A DNA stretch of 64,000 nt from assembly GCA_038501195.1 (NCBI GenBank), contig JBBPUQ010000008.1, positions 1,592,001-1,656,000 of the forward strand, read 5' to 3'. The notes beneath the pieces were generated by a model. That model was given only the letters and a program-made list of their open reading frames with translations, made no database searches and had not been told where the DNA came from. The position numbers were made by a program, and so were the translations under genes. The first letter of the stretch is position 1. Each line of letters opens with the position of its first letter. This stretch comes from Nemania diffusa (Eukaryota > Ascomycota > Sordariomycetes > Xylariales > Xylariaceae). This document shows, piece by piece, positions 22,021 to 34,220 of the stretch.

Positions 22021-24154
22021 TTATACGAGTGTCTTCCTCCACCACTTTTCTGTTCTTTCCAGGCTATCCTTCTTAGTACTTGCGAGATGGAAACCATGCC
22101 CTTCATGCTTATACATGACCAGCTCGACGCGACTCTCTAAGGCCTTTCGAGTATGACCACTTTCATCGAAACCCTGATTTGCTGCTTCTACGTAAGCAGT
22201 TGCTTGGTCAGGCGTAACTACACAATCCTCAGAACCTTGTAAGAGAAGTACTGGCACCTTGCTATCTCGCGCTCTCGTGACCGGACTTCTACTCCCGTAT
22301 AACTTTCTACGCGCCTCTTCAGCCCCTTGCTCAGTATCTGTATCTACCTGATCGAGGGAGTCTCGACCTCTTATAAGTAAGTAGTCATAGTACGCTTCGA
22401 AGTGGTGTGTCGTTGCTGCGAAGCTGCTCATGTCTGAGATCCCGAAAACACTTACGGCCCCGGCCCATACCTCTGCTCGGGTACAGATGGCTTGCAATGT
22501 CAGGTAACCGCCAGCACTAGGTCCCGTGATACCAACGCGTTTAGCGTCTACTAAACCGTCTTGAATGAGAGCTTGTACTAAGTCGACCGCATCTTGGACA
22601 TCAACCACGCCCCAACCACCATCCATGGCATCCCGATAAGCCCTTCCATATCCTGTAGACCCAGCATGATTGAGTAGGGCCACCATGTAGCCACGTGAAG
22701 TGAAGTACTGAGCTTCTAAGTTAATACTCGGGCGATGATGCTTGGTAGGACCTCCGTGCGCCATAACGATGCATGGTGGACGCTCCCCCGCCGGAGCAGT
22801 ATAGTTCGCATTCGTAGGTCGCATTATGAATGCATGTCCCACGCCAAGAGACGGCAGGCATCTTTCATTCGATACCTGTGTCTCATATGATCGTGGAAAA
22901 GTTAAAGGAGTGGGCGTCGAAAGCATCCCTTCTGGGATCTCAGATGTATCAAATGATTGTACAATCTTCGTAGTGCGACACGATATCTTCTTTTCTATTC
23001 CCTCCAGGACTTCAGGTAGGCAAATTTGATAGAGAGCAGGAGCGGAGCTGCTCGTTGCTCCGATCGCGAGAAACTCGCGACTGTTGATGCGCTGCAGTGC
23101 GTCGTATGCAATATCGTTCAGGGCAACGTCGAGATCAACATATGTACCCCGGACATAGTCGACTAGCGCAAGTTGGCTTCGAGCTGCCTCTATGTACGCT
23201 ACGATAAGGTAGCTACCGTCAAGGTGGAAGTAAGTATTGCTTGACAAAAGGAACTCGGCCCCAGCTAGCTCTCGCTCTTCTAGGCCGTTAAGACGAATCA
23301 GCTGCGGATCGAGAGGTTTGGTATCGTCTATGAATGACACGTGATATAATTGTTGATATCCAGTATCATCATGGCAGTAGAATAGTCTCCGGTCGAGACC
23401 CCAATGCGGCTGTGAAATGCCAGAGTGACATCCAATGCGACAAGGGACACCTATACCCGATGACCATGGCGCCACTAAGAGTCTTGCACCTGTCCACGGC
23501 ATATGAGGGTGGTCCCATTCCAACCAACATAGCATTGTCCCGTCATGGTTGAACCGAGGATGCGAGTAGAAATCCGAGCCTTGGACCAGTTGTGTTTCTG
23601 TACAATCGGTCGTATTTATGTAGACGATGCTCACTTTCGACCGAGGGATTTCTAACGATTTTACCTCCCGCACTGCCAGGATAATTCGAGCATCTTTGGG
23701 ATGAGGAAAAAGGTCTCCATACACAGTATTATGAGCAGACACGATGGGACGAACCGTATGGCCATCAGGCCCGGCACGATATACACATCGTGTGATTGAG
23801 TCGAAGAATACAAGGAAGCCATCAGCATCGACCACGTAAGCCCCTCCACCATACGAGTATAGATCATTGCCGATGCTGAAGCTGTCGGGTATAGTACAGG
23901 TTGGTGGGTTGGTGCGCTTGATACGCCCGTGTCCGTTGCAGTCAGCCTCGAGATAATATAGAGCTTTCCCATCGCACTGTATCCGCTTGCATCAGTCTAG
24001 AGAACTCACCAAATACCGTCAATCTCAAGACTTAAATAGACTGGGAACTGCTTACACTGCTTCTTGGTGCATTAAGTGACACCGAGTTGTACGACAAAGC
24101 CCTGGCCGTTATGGGACTCTCCCACTGCCCGTAAGGTTTGGTATTGACCTTCAT
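22021..24154 (-). CDS. S9 (prolyl oligopeptidase-type) serine hydrolase
   Basis: Two exons, 24154-24056 and 23985-22021, with a 70 bp intron; 687 aa. The first exon is only 33 codons and carries the conserved family start (KPYGQWESPITA…SVSLNAPR). The second begins DGKALYYLEADCNGHGR. A beta-propeller region is followed by the C-terminal alpha/beta hydrolase domain with nucleophile GPSAGGYLTL (Ser about 523), Asp in the LLQGSEDCVV region and His in KHEGHGF. No signal peptide is evident, so it is probably cytosolic. It could cleave a peptide or amide intermediate, or act as an acyl hydrolase. It is divergent from the NRPS gene across a 1.0 kb spacer, which suggests co-regulation. Confidence 0.88.
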
Positions 24155-25158
24155 TGCTACTACGTTAAGAGTATTGCGCCACGAGCCAAAATTTTCGAAA
24201 TCAAGATGGAAACACAATGTACACCTTTTCACATAAGAATTCCAAGACAATGATGAAGAATTTCTTCGGGAAAACTGAAATGGGCCTTCAAACAAATTCG
24301 TCTGCTTTTGAAAAATGTCACAGCCAGTTCGTATGGCTAATGGCTTTGAAATTATGTGGCCGGACTGCGGCCTACTGCGGCCCCGCGAGAAATATTTTGG
24401 CTTTAGGGTTATTTTGAATCTTGATATTAACCAAAGAAAGGAAAACAAAACTCAACGCTCTTCCTACTGAGCGTATTCCCACTCCTCTTTTCCCCTCTAA
24501 TCCTTGAGAATAGAACAACGTCTCAACATCTGACTCTACGTCAAAGTTACAACAGAAAACAGAAGACATGCGACCGCATAGTCAACCCTGCGTCTTGACC
24601 CTGCCTGAGCATGAATCTTGAAAACTAGGCAGAAGAAACCTTATAGAAGTCATTAGCGGCTGACTCGTGGAGATGTTTCAATCTTGACAGTGCATAGTGA
24701 CCAGTCAGAAGTTGCCAGAACAGGAAAAGATCTTGCCCATGAGAAATAATATATAGGAGAAAAGATAAAGCTGATTTGGTAATTATGTCGTATATTCCAT
24801 CTATTTGTTCTAACGATTCACTTGACAATGCATGAACATTGGCGGCTATAGGCACCCGAACCCGGCCTCAAATTCAGAAAATGAGCAATTACCCAAAATT
24901 CAAGGATAGCTACTTTCACTACTTGACACTACTTGACGTATACTAAAATTCCTCTAACTTATTAATCCAGGCATATTTTCAAGTGAAATTACTCAAGTCC
25001 CGTAATTTAGAGCTGCTGATATCTAAACAAGATACCACATCAGTCGAAGGAAACTAGGCAGAATACCTGAGTCAAATAGTTGCCTGAGACTTGAATTATG
25101 AAAGTTGAAACCTAAGATTCATTTACATTATCTCTTACCACACCGCCACTCTTCCACA
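24155..25158. promoter_or_regulatory. Bidirectional promoter of hydrolase and NRPS
   Basis: A 1.0 kb spacer between divergent starts. GC-rich words (GGCCGGACTGCGGCC around 24358-24372) sit in otherwise AT-rich DNA. I found no clear copy of the published ToxE-type tox box by eye. Confidence 0.5.
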
Positions 25159-28100
25159 ATGGAGTACGCTTCTTATCAGCACGAATTGGACAAGAATATG
25201 ATGGTGCAGACCATCATACCCATTTCAACTCCCCCCAGCAGTTCCTCTGCATCCCCAATCGAATACGAAAGAAGCATTTGTTACACGGAAAAGACATTGA
25301 TTCATCATTTCTTAGGCCGAGTTACCATCAAGGACTTGGAGCCTGCCATCGCATATCACAATATAACCTTGACATATGTTGAAGTGGATAAGTATTCACT
25401 TAGATTTGCAAGGTTGTTGATTCTAAGAGGGTTTCGAAAGGAGCAAATCATTTTATGCCGCTTCAACAAGTCGCCCTGGGCTATTATAGCCTTTCTTGGA
25501 ATCCTCCGGGCCGGGTTAGCATTCGCACCTGTCGACCCGTCGCATCCCCCGGCTCGCACGAAGCACCTAGCGGCTGAAACCAATGCTGCCCTCATACTCG
25601 AGTCTGAAAGCGAGCAGCTAACGGATGGCAATATCGAGTCTTGGAAAATAGACTCTCATTATTTTCAGAATATTCCTGAATACCCTAGTGTCGAACTGCC
25701 TGATGTTGCCAGGGGGGATCTAGCCTATGTGTATTTCACCAGTGGGTCGACAGGCCGACCGAAGGGGGTAATGGTTGAGCATGGGGCAATATGTACAAGT
25801 CTGGTAGCCCATGGTCATCGCCTAGGCATGTCTTCCACCTCGCGCGTCCTTCAAGCGACATCTTATACCTTCGACCCGTGCTTGACAGAGATCTTCGGTA
25901 CTCTAATTCACGGTGGTTGTATATGTATACCTCAAGACCTGACCCATCTAGGGGAAACCATTAATGAACTTGAAGTAAGATACTCTTCGACCGGAGTAAA
26001 CGCCGCTCTTACGCTGACTGACACAGGTAAACTGGGCCTTCTTCACACCCTCGACTATCTCACTTCTCCACCCGGACGAGGTACCTACCTTACAAACCGT
26101 GTCAGTTGGTGGAGAACCCCTGACGCAGGATTGTATTGATACGTGGGCTTCAAGAGTTCAACTATACAATAGCTATGGACCTACAGAGGCATGCGTGTTC
26201 TGTTGCATTGCTCAGATTGGGCCCACAACGCCGCGATCGGTCATCGGGTATCCTGTAGGCTGTCAAGCCTGGATTGTAGACCCAAGTGACCACAACAAGC
26301 TGACTCCCCCAGGTGGCGTTGGCGAGTTACTAATAGAGGGCGATATCCTTGCTCGTGGGTATCTTAATGACGCCGGAAACACGGCAGCAGCATACATCAC
26401 AGGTGTTTCTTGGGCCCTTCCCCAAACCCCGTCAGCTCCTCCCCGGCGTTTCTACAAAACTGGCGACTTGGCGCGACTCGATTGCGGCGGAACGATATCC
26501 TGCCTTGGCCGACGGGATAAGCAGATAAAGATACGGGGTCAACGAGTCGAACTGGGCGATATCGAGAGTAATATCAGCCAACAAGCAGGTGGCCAAATTA
26601 AAAATGTCTTCGTCGAGCTGGTCAAGAAGAAGGCAGTCGACTGCCTTGTCGCTTTTCTGGTATTTCGGCCCTCGTATAGCATGTCGATTGAAGAAGAGAA
26701 GTGGAAGTTATGGCGCGTTGATCTTCTCGACAAGCTCTCAAAGACACTCCCTGCGTATATGGTGCCTAGTGAACTGGTTCCGCTCCGAGAGATAGCTATC
26801 AATAGCTCAGGAAAGGCCGATAGAGCTTGGCTACGAGAGTGGTTTAAGAAGACATATTCAGAGGGCAGCCCGGAAATCCCGACAGACCAGCCTGTGAGCG
26901 ATGTGCCGCACGATGCGCATGGAGTATTTGAAACAGAAGTGGCTCGGGTTCTATCATTAAAACCTTCGGCCCTTGATGTTAAACGCACCTTTCTTGAGCT
27001 AGGTGGCAATTCACTTATTGCTATTAGACTGGTTTCGCGTTTACGAAAGCTGAACCTCCACTTGACAACTAAGAGCGTCATGAAGCCAATATCGCTGTCC
27101 ACTCTCGCAGCTCTCGCTAAAGACACGGCATCTGAAGCAAACACGGCACTATCATTGCAAGAAGAAACGCTCTCCAACCCAGCTCCAGACTATCTCAAGG
27201 AACTCAAGTCGTGGGCAGCGACTCAATGTGGCGTCGACGAGAATTCTATCGAATCAATTCAACGCTGCACTCCTTTCCAAGAGTCATTGATGCCATCTTT
27301 GGCAAGTCAGCCATGCACCTATATCGGACAATACACGTGTAAACTTCCCGCCGATACAGACTTAGGTTGGTTCAAGTCTTGTTGGGAGACGGCATACGAG
27401 AAGTTCCCCATCCTACGCTCTCGATTCATCATCTCCCCAACCCATGGGGCCATGAGAGTCGTCGCGTCTGATCTTATTTCGTGGTGCGAAGGTGAACCTG
27501 AACGGTCGAAGCGTAGGATGGCTAATCAGAAAATGGGCATGGGGACTAGACTCTCTGTCTTTGCGTTCGGTGACAACGGGGAATCTCATGATTTCATCTT
27601 AACGTTGCATCACTTACTATATGATGAGTGGTCTTTACAACTCTGTCTTGAGTACGTGGCACAGCTGTATGACCGTTTACCAGCACCGACCTCGGGACCG
27701 TCTTTTGATCACTTTGTCCGCTTCTCTCTCGAATCGACTAAGGATAAGTCGTCTCAGGCATTCTGGGACTCACAGCTATCTTCGGCATGTGTAGCTCAAT
27801 TCCCAAGACTTCCTTTCACGAATTATAGTCCTAAACTAAACGCTAGCCGTACCGTTCGGGTGCAGCATGCGACATCAAGGACCGCCGTTTTAATTCAAGC
27901 GTCTCTCACACTCGCCATGGGAATTCAAACAGGAATGAACGACATATGCTTTGGTACTGTGATGAGTGGCAGGGATGCGAATATTCCGGGTATCGACGAG
28001 ATCGTTGGCCCTACTTTAGCAACCGTGCCCGTGCGGCTCGCCTTTCAACCGACAGAGACGGTCTCTAGCTTCCTTGATCGTGTTGAAAGTCAACAGGAAT

Positions 28101-31100
28101 GCATGTGTCCACACGAGCACTTTGGGCTCCAGAATATTCGGAAGACAAGCGAAGCCGCAGCTGTGGCCTGTGAATTTCAAACTATGCTCGTGATCCAAGC
28201 CCCTTCTCCCATGGGTTGCGCCAAGAAACTATTCGGCACGAAAGAAGAAATAGAGATTAGAGACTCACACGCCTTTGTACTCGAGTGTACTATGTCGGCT
28301 GAGTACTTAACCATGGATGCACGTTTCGATACTGCAGCTATCTCTGTAGTGCAGTGTGATAGGTTTCTGGAGCTGTGGGAACATCTTCTTACGCAACTGA
28401 CACACGTAGAAGATAGCATGACACTTGGCACGTTGGATCGCATCCCCGAAGCAGATAGGCGGACCATCGCACTGTGGAACAGCCACGTACCTCACCAATC
28501 TCCTGGCCTAGTTCAAGATCACCTAACATCATGGAGCGCTGAACAACCGGATGAGATCGCGCTAGACTCTTGGGACGGCAAGCTCACCTATCGTGAACTA
28601 GATCTTATCACCACCAAGCTTGCCTCTCTACTAGTATCCTTCAACCCAAGCGATATCGTCCCATTACACTTTCCCAAGGGCCTCGCTCTAATAATCTCCA
28701 TATTCGCCGTGCTGAAAGCTGGACGAGCGTTCGTTTGTCTCGATATTGAGGCGCCAGCCGATCGACTAACGCAAGTGCTGGAACAACTGGAGCGACCCTT
28801 AGTACTGAGTCATAATGCTAAATCAACCCATGCACTCGCGTCGGTCGATTGTTGGGCGATTGATAAAGCGTATTTGGCGCAGTTGACCTTAAGGCCCATG
28901 GAAAATGGGGCCCTACCGCCCGTCTCGCCGCAGGACACAGCATATATGATAATGACTTCGGGATCGACCGGTCGGCCGAAGGGTGTATTGGTCGGTCATG
29001 GGGGCATCATGACTACGGTCGACCAGAGTGGCCCGGCTTGGGGTATCAAAAAGAGCTCACGTATGATACAATTCGTATCCGTGGCTTTCGATGCTGCTAT
29101 CATGGAGATCCTCTCAGCTGTCGTATACGGTGCCTGTCTTTGCATTCCACAGCAGGGAGTCGACCTAGACGTACTGGCCCGCTTCGTTGAGGAAAAGAAG
29201 GTCAACTGGGCGTTCTTCACGCCGTCTTTCCTCCGGCTTGTGAGTCCCTCAGAGCTTCCCGGCTTAGAAACCGTCGTTTCTGGAGGTGAGGCAATGACAA
29301 CGGAAGTGGCCCGAATCTGGGCCTCCAAAGTTCACCTTGTTAACGCTTATGGCCCATGCGAGTGCGCCATCACTTGCGCATCGACTCCGGTTCAGCTTGA
29401 TAGTCTGAACTTCTCTTCGATTGGAAAGGCGATAGGCTGTGCCCTCTGGGTTGTTGAGGCCCAAGACCACGACTGCCTTGCCCCTATTGGTACCGTTGGA
29501 GAACTCCTTATAGAGGGAGCCATCGTCGGCCACGGCTATCTAAACGACGATGATAAGACAGCAGCCGCTTTCATATCGCCGCCGCATTGGACCACGAGAT
29601 TTCCTGGTAGAGACTTTGGTAAGATGTACAAAACGGGCGACTTAGTTCGATACGACGACAACGGCAATATTTTATACGTTGGTCGCAAGGACAACCAAGT
29701 AAAGCTTAGGGGCCAAAGACTGGAACTTGGAGAAGTCGAACACAACGTGCAGGCCGGTGCTTCTTCTCGCCCGGCGCTCGGCTTCGTCCCATCAAAAGGG
29801 CCATTCGCTAAGCGCTTGGTTGCTATACTCGGCGGACGGTCTAACAACCTCGTCCCATTATCTGAATATTACCCCATCCCACTAGAATTGGACGATAGGG
29901 TGCGCCAAGATATCCAAACAGCTCGCGACCATGTCGCGCGTAAAGTCCCCGCGTATATGGTCCCGGAGAAATTCGCAGTCTTGCGAGATTTGCCAGTTTC
30001 CTTGTCTGGGAAGCTTGATCGCAAGGCCGTCGCTACGTGGATTGAGCAGCTGACTAGTAAGGACGAGTCCTTCTTTTCAGACGGCGTCGAAATCCAAGAA
30101 TTGAGAGAAGATGACACTACTTCAATAACTCCAACGGAGTCAATGCTACGAGATGTCTGGGCAGCGGTCTTAGGCATCGCTCCAAGTAAGCTCGGGATCA
30201 ACCGATCGTTCCAGGCAATGGGTGGTGACTCTATCACCGCCATGCAGGCAATTGCTCGAAGTCGTAATAAGGGGCTCGATATTACCATGAAGGAAATCCT
30301 CCGCGGAGACAGTATTCGAGTCCTTGCCAGCAAATCGAGGCCTTTTGAGCATTTACCTTCCAATCATACACATCGAGGTGATGATGATAGCCCACAGCCA
30401 CTTTCGGCAATACAAATGGCGTATTCGCTTCTAGCCCCAACACATCAGAAGCATCATTTCAACCAAAGTGTCCAGGTCCAGGCTCGCAGGCGCATCTCTA
30501 CCCATGATCTAGAAACCGCGATACGAGCCGTCGTCACGCGCCATGCATCACTGCGCACCCGGTACGATTTCTCCGACTTGACCAAGCCGACGCAACGAGT
30601 CTTACAAGATGCCGAGAAATCATACACAATAGCCTCGAGTGTAGTCACGAGTAGAGTTGCTAGAGTTAACAGACTAAAGGACATCCAGACGATTCCGGAT
30701 GCGGTTCATGGTCCTATCCTCCATTGCGAACTAATTGAAGAGGAGGGAGGAGTAGATCAAAGGCTTTTCCTTGTAGCCCCGCATCTCGCTGTTGATATTG
30801 TCTCATGGAGAATAATCTTGGAGGATCTGGAGACGGTTCTCGAGGGGGCAACACTGGGGCCGAGCCCTCCGGTCTCGTACCAAGACTGGTGCAAGAATAC
30901 GAAGCAAAGCCCAGTAGCAATGCGAGACTTCCCCGAGCCCAATTATCATTACTGGGGTATTGACCCGACATCTCTTGTCTATCAAGGAGTAGTGAGAGAA
31001 ACGTTTGCCCTAAGTAGCACTACCACATCGCTGTTTCTCGGACGCAGCAACGATTGTCTTCGGAGCCGGCCGACAGACCTGTTACTCTCTGCTATTGCTT

Positions 31101-33080
31101 GGGCCTTCTGCAAGACATTCCCTGATAGGCAAGTCCCAGTAATCTGTCTTGAAGGACATGGTCGTCAGTCCACTGGCAGCGATGACATGGACGTCTCGAG
31201 CACGGTCGGTTGGTTCACCACTGTCATGCCTGTAAGTGTGCCGTCAATTAGCGGGGAGGAAGATCTGCTGCAGTTCTGCGCGAGGACCAAAGACGCAAGA
31301 TCACAGTCCGAGAGTCAAGGCGTCGACTTTTTCCGGGCTCAGAACCCCTTGACTCGGCAAGATCTAAGGATCCCTGAGATCCTGGTCAACTTCACTGGCG
31401 TTCAGAGGACCGATACCGATACCGAAGCAGGTGGCCTGTTTAGGGAGGATGTGGACAGCAACGGAGACCAATACGATTTCAGCGACAATATGCGTAGATT
31501 CGCTGTATTTGATATCGCCGTCGCGGTCAAGGATGACAAGCTTGCTTTCGAGCTGTCCTATGATAGCCGCATTTCCCAAAAGCTCCGCATGGGTGATTGG
31601 CTTTTGGAATGTAAGAATCTTCTAGACGAAGTTTCAAATCGACTCGCCGCCAGCCCACCGAGACCCACGTTATCCGATTTTCCTGCCCTCCCCCTCACTT
31701 CTGATGACCTTACCGTACTAGAAGGAAAGTTGGGCGGCCTTGAAATTGGCCTACTCGAGCGTACGGGCGTTTGGGCCGAATCAATATTCCCAGCGACGCC
31801 AATGCAGAGCCAGATGCTCCGCGCACAGCAGGCAAACTCGAAGTTTTGGCGCGTGAGCACGCTGATTGAGATCTCCAGTGGTGACGCGTCTCCTATTGAT
31901 GTTTCTAGATTAGTAATAGCATGGCACGAGGTAATTGCTGCGAACCCTGCCTTGAGAACTACCCTAGTCCCATGGCCCCATACCTCTGGCGCTGACTTCA
32001 TCAACGTTGTTCTCCGAGGCTTAAAGCTCGGAGAATACATCACAACGACGGCCGGCGTAGACTTGCCGACTTTGCCCCTGACCGAGTGGACACCGGGAAG
32101 GCCACAGCATCACTTGACCCTCGTGCCCCACGGCGCTTCGAGCGTTCTGTGTCGGCTCGAGATCAGCCATGCGCTGGTGGATCACGCCTCTATGTCCTTG
32201 CTGCTGCAATGCTTCGCTCAAGCTTACGAGAATGGGTCCGCCACCCGCCATCTTATTTCCTACGAGGAGTATGCCCTGGCTCTTTCACGGGAGTGTCCTA
32301 AGGAGCATGTCGATTTCTGGGATTCTTATTTGATGGGTGCCCAAACCTCACGTGTCACAAGAATGGCAGAAACAGGTATGCAGAGTGGACTCAGTGGAGG
32401 GAAGATATTCCCCACACTCGTTAGTCTGAGCGATATTTCCGAATGCTTGACCGCTATCACGAAAGCACACAGCATTACCTCAGCGACTATTTTCCGATTG
32501 GCTTGGGCCTTGACGCTGAGAGCGTATACGGGGAATGAAGATGTAGTGTTCGGATTTATAGTTTCTGGTCGCGATATGTCCATGCCCGCCATTGATCAGG
32601 TCGTGGGTCCGGTATTGAACCTTGTTGCCTGCCGGGTGGGAAGTATCAAGGATGACATGCTTGAAACCCTGACAGCCGTGCAAGAAGATTTCTTTACGAC
32701 TTCGCCACATCAGCGTCAGCTGTCGACATATCTGTGGCAACAGTACGGGCTGAAGGGTCAACGCCTTTTTGATACTGTGGTAAATTGCAGGCTTCACGGT
32801 GCTCCGGCGGAGAGAAGAGAGGCGCTATTATTCAAGGAATGTCTAGGCAGCGAGGATCCTTACGAGGTAGCTTAAACACCCCTTGAAGCACTTCTAGATG
32901 CAGACAAAGCTAACAATTCATCAGTATGCTGTAGTACTGGAGATCGACAGCCACGGATCTGAGATGACCGCCAGTCTTACCTGCTGGTCGGATTTAGTAT
33001 CGAAAGAGTCAGCCGCACAGCTAGCTATCAATTTCAGACAGTCCCTGATAGATATCTTGGCTGCTATAAATATTGGATAG
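25159..33080 (+). CDS. Bimodular NRPS, A-T-C-A-T-E-C(terminal)
   Basis: Three exons: 25159-25974, 26027-32866, 32925-33080 (introns 52 and 58 bp); 2603 aa. The first intron restores the core VNWAFFTPS in A1; without it the gene looks frameshifted. Domains in order: A1 (about 45-560; P-loop FTSGSTGRPKG; my reading of the specificity residues DPTFSGSVFK), T1 (GGNSL, Ser about 601), C1 (HHLLYDEWS, His 800-801), A2 (about 1100-1590; specificity DAMFVGAITK), T2 (GGDSI, Ser about 1674), E (about 1720-2150; PHLAVDIVSW, the first His of the usual pair being Pro; EGHGR; VGWFT), and a final C domain (about 2190-2603) with SHALVDHAS at 2319-2327. The last fits the SHxxxDxxS/T pattern known for fungal cyclising terminal C domains. 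There is no thioesterase or reductase. It is expected to load two amino or imino acids, epimerise the second and release by cyclisation or by attack of an amine. Substrates are not predictable from these codes. Confidence 0.93.
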
Positions 33081-33172
33081 GTAGTTTCACACGAATAGCC
33101 TAATGACGACACTTTTGTCACAACCCCTGTCCTTTTTATTTTCCCCCTTTTTTACATGTACCCCTGCGTCAC

Positions 33173-34220
33173 TCAATACAACTCAGCCCCCCGCGACAAG
33201 AGAATATTGACTATCTGCTCATCTTGCGCTCTCACGGCGATCTCTAAGGGCGTCATTTGCGCCGAGTTGCGAGCGTTTATATTCGCTCCACTATTGAGCA
33301 AGAGTTCTAGAACGCCGAGTTGGCGAAGCTCGACGGCTACATGCAGAGGAGACGATCCCGATGGATCTAATGAATCGACATCTATCCCGAACTTTATTAA
33401 AGACGAGACTATCCCCTTAGTTCCATTTCGGATAGCAATGTGAAGCAGTGAAGAGGAATGATTGACGATGTCAGAGCCAGGATACTGGTGCTCAGAGTTA
33501 GTTCGTCTCATTAGATTGGTCCTAAGAGAGAAGAAAAAAAGAAGAAAAAAAACCGAGAGGAACATTCTTACGATTAGCTCTGCTGGAGAGTCGTAGTGTG
33601 TTGATATTGAAGCTCTATCTAACTATTGAGCCTCGTCAGTTAGTCAATGATGTTCCACCATGATGCGATGCTTGTGGAAACCCTCACAGAATGGAACGGC
33701 AAGCTTGGTGCCGGGTGAGGCGGCGGGGTAGATCCTGATAAGTGGCCTGCCAAAGAAGAAGACATCGTGAGGTGTTGTACACTATCGGAGGACTCTATGG
33801 CAGGGCCTAAAGAGTTGTCCCACAGTACAGTAGCGGGATCAGAAATAGTACTTGCGTTAACCCCTAAAGTCCAGTTCTCGTCAGAAGTGCTGTTAATAAC
33901 AGCACGGGACTCTGAGTTCTCATGCACCTGGCCAGATGCCGACTCGGGGGCTTGGAAGGGCGGTGAAATAAGCTCATCTGTAGTGGTAGGGAGTACGAGT
34001 GACTGCCTTCTTGTATTGGGCGGATTTGATGGTACAGACTCATTGTTCTCCCGCTGCTTCTGTCGCGCTCCTACTTTAGAGTTAGTATTCTAGGTCTGTG
34101 CTTGGCGTTGAGTATCAAAATACTGGAAGCACGCTTAGCAACTCGATTGCGTTCTCGGAGACGCTCTGTCTCTTGTTGTTCGGCCGAGCCAAACAACATA
34201 GGTTCGTCAAGTAAATCCAT
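33173..34220 (-). CDS. bANK transcription factor (basic region plus ankyrin repeats, ToxE-like)
   Basis: Four exons: 34220-34124, 34070-33688, 33622-33572, 33484-33173; introns 53, 65 and 87 bp, two with ACTAAC branch sites; 280 aa. Splicing the first intron creates a perfect bZIP basic region, NRVAKRASR (N-x7-R) followed by ARQKQREN. No heptad leucines follow; instead there is a Ser/Thr/Pro-rich linker and, in the last exon, about three ankyrin repeats (SSLLHIAIRNG, SSPLHVAVELRQLGVLELLL, MTPLEIAVRAQDEQIVNILL). This basic-plus-ankyrin layout without a zipper is that of ToxE, the activator of the HC-toxin cluster, and of Apf2-type regulators of NRPS clusters. It is convergent with the NRPS gene, with 92 bp between stops. 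The probable role is pathway-specific activator. Exon 3 (17 codons) is the least certain part. Confidence 0.85.

Noticed and set aside
24032..24448. Separate 138-codon ORF upstream of the S9 hydrolase
   Set aside because: Only its last 33 codons (from ATG 24154) are meaningful; they are the first exon of the hydrolase. The rest is leader DNA.
25975..26100. Apparent frameshift in the first adenylation domain of the NRPS
   Set aside because: A 52 bp GT-AG intron (25975-26026, branch CTGAC) joins INELE to VNWAFFTPS and restores the conserved core in one frame.
26791..26812. TCCGAGAGAT, a match to the reversed tox-box pattern
   Set aside because: It lies inside NRPS coding sequence, and a single short degenerate match is expected by chance.
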